Source: Bog-756 sp963839925 (GTDB taxonomy: Bacteria > Actinomycetota > Acidimicrobiia > Acidimicrobiales > RAAP-2). Taken from it: a stretch of DNA of 64,000 nucleotides. The DNA is taken from NCBI GenBank assembly GCA_963839925.1, contig CAWIWV010000001.1, positions 1,612,001 through 1,676,000 of the forward strand, read 5' to 3'. The notes under the pieces were generated by a model. The model was not told the DNA's origin. It did not search any database and was given only the letters and a program-made list of their open reading frames with translations. Every line of letters begins with the position of its first letter. Positions within the stretch are counted from its first letter, which is position 1. Position numbers and translations under genes: made by a program. Positions 16,947 through 25,259 of this stretch are shown here, piece after piece.

Positions 16947-17673
16947 AGCGGGGTGGGTCGTCGACGCCGAGCACCGCGAACAAGGCACCCACGACCTGGT
17001 CTGCGCCGATGGGACCGACGCCCCGTTCGTCACCGACGTCCGCCACCCCTGCCGCGGCCTCACCCAGGTCCGCCACCGCCAGATCCTGTTCCGAACCGGG
17101 CAGGTGCAAGAGATCGACGAGCGCGGCGGGATCCCAACGGACGAAGCAGGCACCGTGGAACCAGGCGCCGTCGCGAGTGCGCCTCTGAGCCAGGCCGACC
17201 ATCTTGCGACCGTCCCCGAGCACCACTTCGCCACGACCCACGCCCCCGAAGCAGACCGCCGACGCCCATCGGGTGCGGTTGACCGAGCCGCCACGGTGCG
17301 CCGACGCTCCATCGATCCCCAACCGACCGAACGAGTCGACCCAGGCATCTCCCAACCAGTCGAAGGCGGCTCCGACATCGTCTTGCCAAAGTGGATCGCC
17401 GGCCGGCAACCACACGTCGATCCAGACCGGGTCCCCGGGAACGACCAGCACCACACCCCCACCGGATCTCCTGCGAGCGATGGCGACCCCCTCGGCCTCG
17501 GCGCGCTCCGCGTCGATCAGTTCGATCGGCTGGGTCGAGCCGAGCACCAACGCGGGAGCCGTCGTGCGACACACACCGACGAGCCGCCGGTCAGGGTGGT
17601 CAGCAGCTTCGGGCCACGCGGCGTGCAGGGTGCCCGCCGGACCGGTTCGCTCGTCGACCCTCCACCCACCCAC
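16945..17673 (-). CDS. Lipoate--protein ligase A family protein (BPL/LplA fold)
   Basis: Single-domain protein (242 aa) of the LplA/LipB/BirA catalytic fold, which activates or transfers lipoate or octanoate to E2 and H proteins. The motif ARRRSGGGVVLVVPGDPVWIDVWLP, near residue 67, matches the RRxSGGGxV(Y/V) signature of lipoate ligases. The ligand-binding lysine region GRKMVGLAQRR (near 155-165) is present, as are the His and Gly of WFHGACF. No C-terminal LplA accessory domain is seen, so it could be a lipoyl transferase (LipM/LipL type). The GTG directly abuts the stop of the HNH gene. Confidence 0.8.
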   Translation of the reverse strand: MGGWRVDERTGPAGTLHAAWPEAADHPDRRLVGVCRTTAPALVLGSTQPIELIDAERAEAEGVAIARRRSGGGVVLVVPGDPVWIDVWLPAGDPLWQDDVGAAFDWLGDAWVDSFGRLGIDGASAHRGGSVNRTRWASAVCFGGVGRGEVVLGDGRKMVGLAQRRTRDGAWFHGACFVRWDPAALVDLLHLPGSEQDLAVADLGEAAAGVADVGDERGVGPIGADQVVGALFAVLGVDDPPR

Positions 17674-18210
17674 TCAGGCGGTCAACGGGACGTAGCGATC
17701 GGCACCGCCGGCGGACCCGAGGTAGGTCGCCCAGTCCTCGCTCCCCCCGCCACAGAGCGCCAACAGCTGGACCCGGTGCCGGGGAGCGGTCGGGGTCGAC
17801 CGCAGGGTCATCCCGGCTTCGTGAGGAAGTCGGTCCTCCTTGCGCGTGTTGCAGCGACGGCACGCGGCGACCACGTTCTCCCACGTGTGAGGCCCGCCTT
17901 TGCTCCGAGGGATCACGTGGTCGAGGTTCTCGGCGGCGGACCCGCAGTACTGACACCTGGAACCGTCTCTGGCAAAGACCGTCCGGCGGTTCACCGCGAC
18001 CCGATAATGACGCGGCACCGGCACGTACCGCACCAGCCGCACCACCGAGGGCTCGGGGACCGTCAATCGTTCCGCCCGGAACACCCGCTCGGTCGTGTGC
18101 ACCAGTTCCGCCTTGGTGTCGAGCACCAGCAGTACGGCTCGTCTCGACGACACGATGCCGAGCGGCTCGAAGGTGGCGTTGAGGACCAGCGCGCGTCGGG
18201 ACGGCGACAT
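17674..18210 (-). CDS. HNH endonuclease domain protein
   Basis: Actinobacterial HNH protein of 178 aa from the ATG at 18210 (a longer frame to 18291 exists). An N-terminal segment of about 85 residues, beginning ALVLNATFEPLGIVSSRRAV, is characteristic of this family. The HNH nuclease follows, with CQYCG, DHVIPRSKGG (His-Val-Ile with the catalytic His), NVVAACRRCNTRK (Asn and the second Cys pair). Zinc ligands appear intact. Role unknown; relatives are chromosomal and widespread, not obviously mobile. It abuts the ligase gene, suggesting co-transcription. Confidence 0.85.
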   Translation of the reverse strand: MSPSRRALVLNATFEPLGIVSSRRAVLLVLDTKAELVHTTERVFRAERLTVPEPSVVRLVRYVPVPRHYRVAVNRRTVFARDGSRCQYCGSAAENLDHVIPRSKGGPHTWENVVAACRRCNTRKEDRLPHEAGMTLRSTPTAPRHRVQLLALCGGGSEDWATYLGSAGGADRYVPLTA

Positions 18211-18302
18211 CGGTGATCGGACCGGCTCGGGCACGATGGAGCCAGATCTATCGGAGACCGCTTTGGTTGCGAGCTTCGATCGCCGGTCCATCAGTTCGAA
18301 AA

Positions 18303-18644
18303 TTAGCCCGAGTGGGCCTCGTTCTGGTGATCAGAAGACCACCAGGCCGTTCTCCCACGGTCCAGCCGGCGGTGCCTTGCGGATGGCCGGGTGGACCGGC
18401 ACCACTCGAGGTAGGAGATGACGTCGGCGGCCCTCGGATCGGCGTCAGGATCGCCGTATGCGGTGACCATCCGGAATCGCCACAGTTGCCGGTCGGGGAT
18501 CGGCAGGTGTGGCGGTGACCTCCACCAGCCAGGCGGAGCCAACCGTCTCATCGCGCCGAGACCGGACCACCAGAGATCAGGACGGGCAAGGAGTGCCCCG
18601 ACGATCGCTCCCCTCCCCTTCGAGGCCGATCCGCCCGAGCTCAC
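18303..18644 (-). CDS. Small conserved actinobacterial protein, function unknown
   Basis: A 113-aa protein starting at GTG 18644, which overlaps the stop of the ROK kinase gene as GTGA. It is easy to miss because it lies within a longer open frame. Conserved-looking core: ALLARPDLWWSG, then PPGWWRSPPHLPIPDRQ, FRMVTAYGDPDADP and VISYLEWCRS. I recognise this Trp- and Pro-rich pattern from short actinobacterial proteins of unknown function. No signal peptide or membrane helix. Coupled translation suggests a link to the kinase gene, but no function can be assigned. Confidence 0.75.
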   Translation of the reverse strand: MSSGGSASKGRGAIVGALLARPDLWWSGLGAMRRLAPPGWWRSPPHLPIPDRQLWRFRMVTAYGDPDADPRAADVISYLEWCRSTRPSARHRRLDRGRTAWWSSDHQNEAHSG

Positions 18645-19540
18645 CGCGCACCCCGGGGTGTGGCCATCGCGTCGAGCGACCGGAAGCCGACCGACGCCGC
18701 ACCGATCAGAGGACCGTCCGCTCCAAGTCCGACCGGAACGATGCGGGTCGATCGCGAAAAATCGAGACGCGCCCGGAGCCCGATCTCGGACTGTGCCGCT
18801 TCGAAGAACGGGGCATCGAACCCGAGTGCGACCGAACCTCCGACCACCGCCAACTCGAGGTCCAAGAGGTTGGCAACCGATGCCACCGCCCGACCCACCA
18901 ACATGCCGCAGTGACGGCGATCTGCATCCGATGCCTCCGCCGCGGGATGACCGGTGAACGACTCGATCGACATCCCGGATGCCTCTGCCTCGAGGCATCC
19001 CTGCCCCCCACAGACGCAGCGTCGCCCATTCGGTTCGACCACCAGGTGGCCGATGTGTCCGGCGTTGCCGAGCGCGCCGTCGAGTAGGCGCCCGTTCAGG
19101 ACGATTCCTCCACCGATGCCGGTCGACACGACCATCGCCAGATAGTCGTCGACACCCCGGGCTGCTCCCAGCCACCCCTCGCCGAGTGCGAGCGCTTTGG
19201 CGTCGTTGTCGACCGCGACCGCAAGTCCGGTGGCCGCGGCGAGGCGATCGCGGAGCGGAAACCGGTGCCAGGCCCTGATGTTGAGCGGCGACACGGTCTC
19301 GCCGTCGGGGAGCATCGGGCCACCGCATCCCACGCCGCAGACCGCAGGTGACATCGCCGACCGAGATCGGACCCGATCCACGAGGGTGACCAACGCCTCG
19401 AAGACGTCCTCTGCCTGGTCCGAATCGGGGGTCGCCACCCGATCCGCCGCGACGATCGAACCGTCATCGGCGACGAGGGCTGCAGCGAGTTTGGTTCCGC
19501 CGATGTCCACGGCCAGGACCGCCCGTCGAGTCACGTCCAC
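18641..19540 (-). CDS. ROK family sugar kinase (probable glucokinase)
   Basis: ATP-dependent sugar kinase (299 aa) of the ROK family, probably a glucokinase. The phosphate-1 loop VLAVDIGGTKLAAALV is at the N-terminus. The catalytic Asp region is VDNDAKALALGEG; GTGIGGGIVLNG is the phosphate-2/adenosine part; the zinc motif GHIGHLVVEPNGRRCVCGGQGCLEAEASG is fully present with its Cys triad. No N-terminal helix-turn-helix, so it is a kinase and not a NagC/XylR regulator. The start is GTG at 19540. Confidence 0.9.
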   Translation of the reverse strand: MDVTRRAVLAVDIGGTKLAAALVADDGSIVAADRVATPDSDQAEDVFEALVTLVDRVRSRSAMSPAVCGVGCGGPMLPDGETVSPLNIRAWHRFPLRDRLAAATGLAVAVDNDAKALALGEGWLGAARGVDDYLAMVVSTGIGGGIVLNGRLLDGALGNAGHIGHLVVEPNGRRCVCGGQGCLEAEASGMSIESFTGHPAAEASDADRRHCGMLVGRAVASVANLLDLELAVVGGSVALGFDAPFFEAAQSEIGLRARLDFSRSTRIVPVGLGADGPLIGAASVGFRSLDAMATPRGAR

Positions 19541-19600
19541 CCGCCCCGCCGTGCTGCCGGCCCGAACCGAACCTCAGGATCGGGGCAGGTCCAGGGTCGA

Positions 19601-19975
19601 TCAGTTCTCGCGATGGAAACGGCCGCGGATCCACTCACGGGGATCGTGGACGGAGTTGCTGAGATTCCGGCTGTGGAGCGATCGGGAGATGTCCTCGATC
19701 CCGGCCTTCCCCATCCGGCGTGCGTTGTTGGCGAACACCACCCCGGACAGGAACATCACCACCACCCCGGCGAAGCCGAGCACCACGGAGCGGGAGAAGG
19801 TGAAAAGCATGAAGACAAGAGCTGCCACGAACACCAGTGCCGACCAGATGCAGTACCGGCCCGCGTGCCGGTACACGGTTTCGGAGCGCACCCGCTCCGC
19901 GAAATCAGGATCCTCCTGGTAGAGGGACTGCTCCAACTCGTGGAGGATACGTTGCTCGTGTTCAGAAAGCGGCAA
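19601..19975 (-). CDS. DUF3040 membrane protein
   Basis: 124-aa protein with the DUF3040 N-terminal signature MPLSEHEQRILHELEQSL followed by two membrane helices (CIWSALVFVAALVFMLFTF and VVLGFAGVVVMFLSGVVFA) and a basic C-terminus. The family is restricted to actinobacteria and often lies near division or wall genes; function unknown. A run of G-rich ribosome-site sequence (GGAGGGGGGAGGAG) lies upstream. 175 bases separate it from dinB. Confidence 0.88.
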   Translation of the reverse strand: MPLSEHEQRILHELEQSLYQEDPDFAERVRSETVYRHAGRYCIWSALVFVAALVFMLFTFSRSVVLGFAGVVVMFLSGVVFANNARRMGKAGIEDISRSLHSRNLSNSVHDPREWIRGRFHREN

Positions 19976-20150
19976 CGGCTCGACTCCTCCCCCCTCCGTC
20001 GCGTCTGGTGTTACCCGGCACGTTCATTCTCGCGCAACCCCCACTGGAAAGCACTGCGCACCTACTGCCGTCCACGCCGACCGACGGCCTCGTCCCCTGC
20101 TGTCCTCAGACCGTCACCAGACACCGCCACCATCCTACAATGCTGGCCGG

Positions 20151-21560
20151 TCATTCATCATCCCGGGCAGAAGATCGGGTGGCCGTCGGCCCCCACTGAG
20201 CCTGGCCCCGCCGCTTGATCGCGAGCCCACCTTCCCCCACCAGGGAGGCCGGTCCGACCGAGGCACCCCCATAGCGCTCCCGGACGGCGTCCACCGCCGC
20301 GGTGACCGGGCTCCACGTCTCTTGAATCTGTTCGACCCCGTCCAGAACTTCGTCGAGTGGTTCGCCCGAGGCGCCGGAGTTCGGCGGACCTGCCTGGCCA
20401 CCTTCGGACTCGTCGACAGAACCGAGGTCGAAGCTCAACTGGGTGCCCCCGTCCTCTCGCCCGAAGCCCGAAAGGCTGACCCCAAGCAGTCGCACTCCGA
20501 GCCTGAGGTCGACCGAGTCCAGGAGCGTCGCCGCCACCTTGCCGATCGCTGCCGGAGTGTCGACGGCGGCACTCGTCGTGTGCGAGCGGGTGATGAGGCT
20601 GAAGTCCCCGAACCTGATCTTGATGCTGACGGTACGTGCTGCGAGCTCGGAGCGTCGGAGCGCAGTCGTCGAAGCATCGACCATGCGAACCAGATGACGG
20701 TGCAACTCCCCCAGGTCCCAAAGGTCGGAGGCGAACGTCTCCTCGTGCCCGATGGACTTGGCCTGCTGCTCGGGAACCACCGGACGAGGGTCGTCACCGA
20801 CCGCCAGCGCAGCAAGGTGCGCACCTTGGGAGGCTCCCAAGTGGCGAGCGAGAGCCCCCGGTGCCAATGCGGCCATGTCGCCGACGGTCTTGATCCCGAG
20901 TGCGTCGAGCCGGCGACCGGTGACCGGTCCGACTCCCCACAGGGCCCGCACCGGCAGCGGATGGAGAAATTCGATCTCGCGGTCGGCGGGGACCATCACG
21001 ACCCCGGGACCCGGGGAGATCCCTCCCCGATCGGCGACAGGTTTCGCCGCCTTCGACGCCAGCTTGGCGATGAACTTCGAACGCGCCACGCCGACCGAAC
21101 AGGACAACGCCAGCTCATCGGCCACCCTGCGCCGAATGCCCTCGGCGATGGCAACCCCGTCGCCGAAGAGGCGTGTCGTGCCGGAGACGTCGAGAAAGGC
21201 CTCGTCGAGCGAGATTCCTTCGACGAGCGGGGTCACCGACTCGAGGATGTCGTGCAGCTTCTTGCTCTCTTCGATATAGCGATGGAAGCGTCCGTCCAGA
21301 AAGACGGCCGACGGGCACAGCCGGCGAGCAACCGACGACGGCATCGCCGAATGCACCCCGAACATGCGCGCCTCATAGGTGCAGGCGGCCACCACGCCCC
21401 GCGCTCCGGAACCGCCGACGATCACCGGCAGTCCCGCAAGAGCGGGGTTGTCGAGGACTTCGACCGACGCGAAGAACGCGTCCATGTCGACATGAAGGAT
21501 CACCCGCTCCGGCACAGCTCCCTCAGCGCTACCGGCTCGGCGGATCGGCAGTGCACTCAC
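20151..21560 (-). CDS. dinB: DNA polymerase IV (Y-family)
   Basis: Error-prone translesion polymerase (469 aa). Palm motifs VILHVDMDAFFASVEV and SLDEAFLDVSG carry the catalytic Asp and Glu residues; the steric-gate region, YEARMFGVHSAMPS, two helix-hairpin-helix motifs (ALWGVGPVTGRRLDALGIKTVGDMA) and the little-finger domain follow. A beta-clamp box, TQLSFDL, lies near residue 386, and beyond it is an unusual tail of about 80 residues. Its GTG start is 3 bases after the PIG-L gene stop, so it probably belongs to the operon that begins at the SOS-controlled LysM gene. Confidence 0.95.
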   Translation of the reverse strand: MSALPIRRAGSAEGAVPERVILHVDMDAFFASVEVLDNPALAGLPVIVGGSGARGVVAACTYEARMFGVHSAMPSSVARRLCPSAVFLDGRFHRYIEESKKLHDILESVTPLVEGISLDEAFLDVSGTTRLFGDGVAIAEGIRRRVADELALSCSVGVARSKFIAKLASKAAKPVADRGGISPGPGVVMVPADREIEFLHPLPVRALWGVGPVTGRRLDALGIKTVGDMAALAPGALARHLGASQGAHLAALAVGDDPRPVVPEQQAKSIGHEETFASDLWDLGELHRHLVRMVDASTTALRRSELAARTVSIKIRFGDFSLITRSHTTSAAVDTPAAIGKVAATLLDSVDLRLGVRLLGVSLSGFGREDGGTQLSFDLGSVDESEGGQAGPPNSGASGEPLDEVLDGVEQIQETWSPVTAAVDAVRERYGGASVGPASLVGEGGLAIKRRGQAQWGPTATRSSARDDE

Positions 21561-21563
21561 CTC

Positions 21564-22274
21564 TCAGCCAACGAGGCGGAGCCTCCGGAACCCCTCCGCA
21601 TAGGTGACGCCCGCACGTCGGCCGGCGTCCTCGGCGCCGAGCCTCACCGACGTCGACGCCCACTCCACACCGTCGGGGAACTGGCTCCGATGGCAGCCGA
21701 CCGCCTCACCCTTGCAGTCGACCGTCGACGTGATGTCCACCCACACGTCGGGCTCGAGCGTGCCCGACAAGAGCACCGTCTCCACCTCGTGCGCAGGTCC
21801 AGTACCAGGGAAATAGTGCGGGAGGGATGCCGCCGGCGCCACCGCGTCCAGGACCGCCCACCCGGTGATGCGGTGATCGCGATGGTTGAAATACTCCTGT
21901 CCGAAGAACACGGCGGTCGGGTCCGGACAGAGCACGACTTCCGGTCGGTGGCGTCGCACTGCGGCGACCAATGCTCCACGGAAGGCTTCGTCGTCGGTCA
22001 ACTCACCGTCCGGGTAGTTCAGCCACTCCTGCCGGGTCACCCCGATGATGGCTCCGGCCGCCTCGGCCTCGGCAAGCCGTTGGGCGATGAGCTCCCGTGC
22101 ATCGATCGACGGGTCGCGCGATCCCTTACCCCCGTCGGTGCAGAGCAGCACGGTCACCTCGCAACCTGCCTTGGCCCACGCGGCGAGTGTTCCGCCACAG
22201 GAGACGTCCGGATCGTCGGGATGGGCGTAGATCGCCAGCGCACTCGACGGTGTGTCGACAAGAAGCTCGGTCAC
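21564..22274 (-). CDS. PIG-L/LmbE family N-acetylglucosaminyl deacetylase-like protein
   Basis: Zinc-dependent deacetylase fold (236 aa). The zinc motif AHPDDPDVSCGG is near residue 17, DGGKGSRD follows, and the distal metal His lies in FNHRDHRITG. Relatives include MshB and Mca of the mycothiol pathway and many uncharacterised enzymes acting on GlcNAc-type or conjugated substrates. I cannot assign the substrate. The GTG start at 22274 is 10 bases after the nrdR stop, indicating an operon. Confidence 0.85.
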   Translation of the reverse strand: MTELLVDTPSSALAIYAHPDDPDVSCGGTLAAWAKAGCEVTVLLCTDGGKGSRDPSIDARELIAQRLAEAEAAGAIIGVTRQEWLNYPDGELTDDEAFRGALVAAVRRHRPEVVLCPDPTAVFFGQEYFNHRDHRITGWAVLDAVAPAASLPHYFPGTGPAHEVETVLLSGTLEPDVWVDITSTVDCKGEAVGCHRSQFPDGVEWASTSVRLGAEDAGRRAGVTYAEGFRRLRLVG

Positions 22275-22284
22275 CGACGACGTC

Positions 22285-22758
22285 CTACTCGACCGCACCC
22301 TTGGGGGCGGTGGTCTTGGCCAGAAGTCCGACTTCACGCCGGAAATCGTCCACTCCCTCGAATCCCTTGTACACGCTGGCGAAGCGAAGATAGGCAACCT
22401 CGTCGACGACTCGCAGCCGTTCGAGCACCGCCAAACCCACCTGCTCGGAGGTGCAGTCGGATCCCTCCTCACGCAGCTCGTCCTCGACCGAGCTCGCAAG
22501 CAGTTCGAGCTGCTCCTCGGAGACCGGACGGTTCTTCGTCGCCGCGCGCAGACCGTCGATGACCTTCGCACGGTCGAAGCTCTGCCGAGCACCCGAGCGT
22601 TTGACGACCATCAACGGAATTTCGTCGATCCGCTCGAAGGTCGTATACCGGTGACCGCATCCAGCGCACTCGCGCCGCCGCCTGATGGCTGCTCCGTCCT
22701 CTGCAATCCTCGAGTCGACGACTCGGTCGTCGTCTGCCAGGCACCAGGGACAACGCAC
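22285..22758 (-). CDS. nrdR: Transcriptional repressor NrdR
   Basis: Zinc-ribbon and ATP-cone repressor (157 aa) of ribonucleotide reductase genes. The ribbon is CPWC...CAGCG (residues 3-36), followed by RYTTFERIDE; the ATP-cone begins at PLMVVKRSGARQSFDRAKV. Length and order are typical. The GTG start gives the canonical MRCPWC N-terminus. Placement beside lexA and a LysM gene is as in mycobacteria, although nrd genes are not in this window. Confidence 0.96.
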   Translation of the reverse strand: MRCPWCLADDDRVVDSRIAEDGAAIRRRRECAGCGHRYTTFERIDEIPLMVVKRSGARQSFDRAKVIDGLRAATKNRPVSEEQLELLASSVEDELREEGSDCTSEQVGLAVLERLRVVDEVAYLRFASVYKGFEGVDDFRREVGLLAKTTAPKGAVE

Positions 22759-22846
22759 ATCATGAGGCTAGTGCTCACCTTTCACCAGCAGTGCCGCGGA
22801 CGTGCGTCCGGCGAACCCTGATCGGATCAGCCGTCGCACCGCCGGG

Positions 22847-23320
22847 TCAGGGCAGCGTGATGCGCTCGCCGGGATACGGCGTCTCTGAACCGATCTCCGC
22901 AGCAAGCTTCGCGACGAGTGGTCGCGGATCCGCGTTCGGTTCCAGCCGTTCGGCGATCGACCAGAGTGAGTCTCCGGACTGGACGGTGTAGACGACCGGG
23001 CCCTGGTACCCCGCCAGAGCGGAACCGGTGGGGTGGGAGAGACCACCGGTTCCGCTCAGCGGAAGTGCGAGGAGGATCAAGAGCAACCCGATGATCCCCA
23101 AGAGGGCACGCCGACGACGGACATGGGCGGGGAGCCGCTTGCGTCGCTGACCGAGCTGGCCGGGGTTCGAGACGACCGAGGGGTCGATCAGCTCCCGATC
23201 GAGTCCCCGATCCCCGCCGAGACGGGACCGGGGGGCGAGGGTCTCACCCACCAGCCGAAGCCTCCGATCGGGTCCCTCGGTCGCCCCACCGAATGCCGGC
23301 TCGATCCACATCGCAGTCAT
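22847..23320 (-). CDS. LysM-domain membrane protein, probable SOS-induced division/wall effector
   Basis: 157-aa protein with a cytoplasmic N-terminus of about 70 residues, a membrane helix (LLGIIGLLLILLALPLSG) and one C-terminal LysM domain (VVYTVQSGDSLWSIAERL ... PYPGERITLP). It is divergent from lexA and followed by nrdR, the same arrangement as Rv2719c/ChiZ in Mycobacterium tuberculosis and functionally akin to YneA of Bacillus, which delays division during SOS. Two SOS boxes lie in its upstream region. Function is inferred from context and architecture; no enzymatic domain is visible. Confidence 0.82.
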   Translation of the reverse strand: MTAMWIEPAFGGATEGPDRRLRLVGETLAPRSRLGGDRGLDRELIDPSVVSNPGQLGQRRKRLPAHVRRRRALLGIIGLLLILLALPLSGTGGLSHPTGSALAGYQGPVVYTVQSGDSLWSIAERLEPNADPRPLVAKLAAEIGSETPYPGERITLP

Positions 23321-23379
23321 GACGCCACCTTCGGAAACTCGGGTGCTTGCGACTTGCCCGCTTGCTTACATGGTCGTAT

Positions 23380-23426
23380 CGAACTCATGTTCGTCATGAC
23401 GACATCTCACCACGAACATCTGTTCG
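23380..23426. promoter_or_regulatory. Two LexA-binding SOS boxes (LysM side)
   Basis: CGAACTCATGTTCG (23380-23393) and CGAACATCTGTTCG (23413-23426) are perfect CGAAC-N4-GTTCG palindromes, the SOS box of Gram-positives and mycobacteria. Their centres are 33 bases apart, about three helical turns. They lie 60-106 bases upstream of the LysM gene start and so probably govern the leftward transcript. Confidence 0.85.
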
Positions 23427-23442
23427 TCGTCAAGTCATTTCT

Positions 23443-23500
23443 CGAACGAATGTTTGCTTTCGGGTCTCGACGAGGATAGCTTCTGGCAAACAGGTGTTCG
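23443..23500. promoter_or_regulatory. lexA promoter with two further SOS boxes
   Basis: Near-perfect boxes CGAACGAATGTTTG (23443-23456) and CAAACAGGTGTTCG (23487-23500) bracket a plus-strand promoter with -35 TTGCTT (23454-23459), 17-base spacer and -10 TAGCTT (23477-23482). The first overlaps the -35 and the second covers the predicted start of transcription. This is the expected layout for LexA autorepression. Confidence 0.8.
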
Positions 23501-23536
23501 CCCCACCGGGCTGCGCACAGAACAGCAAGGGGAATC

Positions 23537-24166
23537 ATGGCCAAGGCACTCACCACGAAGCGCAAGGCGATCCTCGACTGCATCTCGGATGCGGTGAGAG
23601 AGCGCGGCTATCCGCCCTCGGTGCGTGAGATCGGAGAGGCGGTCGGCCTGACCTCGTCTTCCACGGTGCATGCGCACCTCGCCGTGCTGCAGCGGGAGGG
23701 CTACCTGCGGCGCGACCCGAGCAAACCACGTGCCATCGAGGTCTGCTACGACCCGTCGTCGAAGGTGATCGCCGACACCCGGCCGACGAGGCATGTGCCC
23801 CTGGTCGGTGAGGTGGCCGCCGGCACCGGCGTACTCGCGCAGGAGAACGTCGAGGAGCTCTACCCGCTCCCCGAGGACTTCACCGGAAGCGGCACCCTGT
23901 TCATGGTCAAGGTCCGCGGCGACTCGATGATCGATGCGGGGATCATGGAAGGCGACTTCGTCGTCGTCCGCCAGCAGCCCGACGCTGAGCAAGGCGACAC
24001 CGTCGTCGCGGGGATCCCCGACGACGAGGCCACGGTCAAGCGATTCTCCACCCGCGACGGTCGTGTCGTGCTCACACCCGCGAACGAGCGGCTCGTTCCG
24101 ATGGAGTTCGACCCGAGCGACGTGGCCATCTACGGGAAGGTGGTCACCGTCCTGCGGAAACTGTGA
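23537..24166 (+). CDS. lexA: SOS repressor LexA
   Basis: Dimeric repressor and self-cleaving protease (209 aa). N-terminal winged helix-turn-helix: GYPPSVREIGEAVGLTSSSTVHAHL. The cleavage site is Ala-Gly in GEVAAGTGVLA near residue 95. The catalytic Ser is in VRGDSMIDAGI and the Lys in EATVKRFS. The ATG follows AAGGGG by 6 bases. It is divergent from the LysM gene, and only 10 bases separate its stop from the convergent dapE stop. Confidence 0.97.
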   Translation: MAKALTTKRKAILDCISDAVRERGYPPSVREIGEAVGLTSSSTVHAHLAVLQREGYLRRDPSKPRAIEVCYDPSSKVIADTRPTRHVPLVGEVAAGTGVLAQENVEELYPLPEDFTGSGTLFMVKVRGDSMIDAGIMEGDFVVVRQQPDAEQGDTVVAGIPDDEATVKRFSTRDGRVVLTPANERLVPMEFDPSDVAIYGKVVTVLRKL

Positions 24167-24176
24167 GCGATCCGGT

Positions 24177-25259
24177 TTACTGCTCGCCGCGCAGGATGGT
24201 GCCGAGCACGCTTGCCGCCCACTCCAACTCGGTGGCGCTCACGTGCTCTCCAGGGGTGTGGCAGAGCAGTGGGTCGCCCGGGCCGAAGTTGGCCGCAGGG
24301 ATGCCATGGGCCCAGAAAGACGCGACGTCGGTCCAGCCCTGCTTGGCACGGGGAGCCGACCGGGTGGCCGCGACCAGGGCGGCGAGCAGCGGGTGGTCGA
24401 GTCCCGGAGGTGCGGCAGGACTGGCGTCGTCGAGCTCCCACTGGTCGCCAGGCTCGATGCAGGACCCCAACAACTCCCGCAGCGAGGACTCGGCTTCCTC
24501 CACGGTCCGATCCGGCGCGAATCGGTGGTTGATCAACACTGACGCCTCGTCGGGGACGACGTTGCCGGCGACGCCACCGGCGACCTCTACGGCTTGAAGC
24601 TGTTCGACGTACTCGCAGCCGTCGAGTACGGCTGTCCGGCTGGTGTACCCGGCCACCGCGGTCAGCACCGGGGCGAGACGGTGGATCGCATTGCGCCCAC
24701 TGGCCGGTCGAGAGGTATGGGCCCGCTTTCCTCGGAGCGACAGACGGACCCGCAACGTCCCCTGACATCCGGCCTCCACGACCCCGCCCGTCGGCTCTCC
24801 GAGAATCGCCGCATCCGCCTGCAGAAGATCGGGGCGTGCCTCCCACAGATGACGGAGTCCGTTGAACTCCTGGGCGACCTCTTCACAGTCGTAGAAGCAC
24901 CAGGTCACGTCCACCGCCGGTTCCGGGATACCTCCGGCCAGGTGGAGAAGCACGGCGAGACCGCCCTTCATGTCGGTGGCGCCGACCCCGAACAGTTCGT
25001 CGCCCTCGATGCGCGGCTCCTCGTTGCCACCCACCGGAGGCACGGTGTCGAGATGACCGCCGAGCAGCAGCCTCACCTTCCGACCGAGGTCGGTACGGGC
25101 CACCACGTTGTTCCCCACCCGATCCACGGTCAACCAGGGGCAGAGCTCCAGCGCCGACTCCACCGCGTCGGCCATCAGGTCCTCGTGGTGGCTCACCGAC
25201 GGCACGGCCACCAGTGCGGTGGCCATCCCGAGCAGGCCCTCGGGCATCTCGGCGATCAC
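24177..25259 (-). CDS. dapE: Succinyl-diaminopimelate desuccinylase DapE
   Basis: M20-family di-zinc amidohydrolase (360 aa) releasing LL-DAP from N-succinyl-LL-DAP. Metal and catalytic motifs: GGHLDTVPP, GATDMKGGLAVLL, the catalytic Glu pair in YDCEEVAQEFNGL, GEPTGG and, at the C-terminus, FGPGDPLLCHTPGEHV. It resembles the actinobacterial DapE group rather than E. coli DapE. GTG at 25259 overlaps the dapD stop as GTGA, which with dapC upstream places three consecutive pathway enzymes in one operon. Confidence 0.93.
   Translation of the reverse strand: MIAEMPEGLLGMATALVAVPSVSHHEDLMADAVESALELCPWLTVDRVGNNVVARTDLGRKVRLLLGGHLDTVPPVGGNEEPRIEGDELFGVGATDMKGGLAVLLHLAGGIPEPAVDVTWCFYDCEEVAQEFNGLRHLWEARPDLLQADAAILGEPTGGVVEAGCQGTLRVRLSLRGKRAHTSRPASGRNAIHRLAPVLTAVAGYTSRTAVLDGCEYVEQLQAVEVAGGVAGNVVPDEASVLINHRFAPDRTVEEAESSLRELLGSCIEPGDQWELDDASPAAPPGLDHPLLAALVAATRSAPRAKQGWTDVASFWAHGIPAANFGPGDPLLCHTPGEHVSATELEWAASVLGTILRGEQ

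Noticed and set aside
17674..18210. HNH gene as a homing or mobile element
   Set aside because: It has the widespread chromosomal actinobacterial HNH architecture, no flanking repeats or disrupted host gene, and normal composition.
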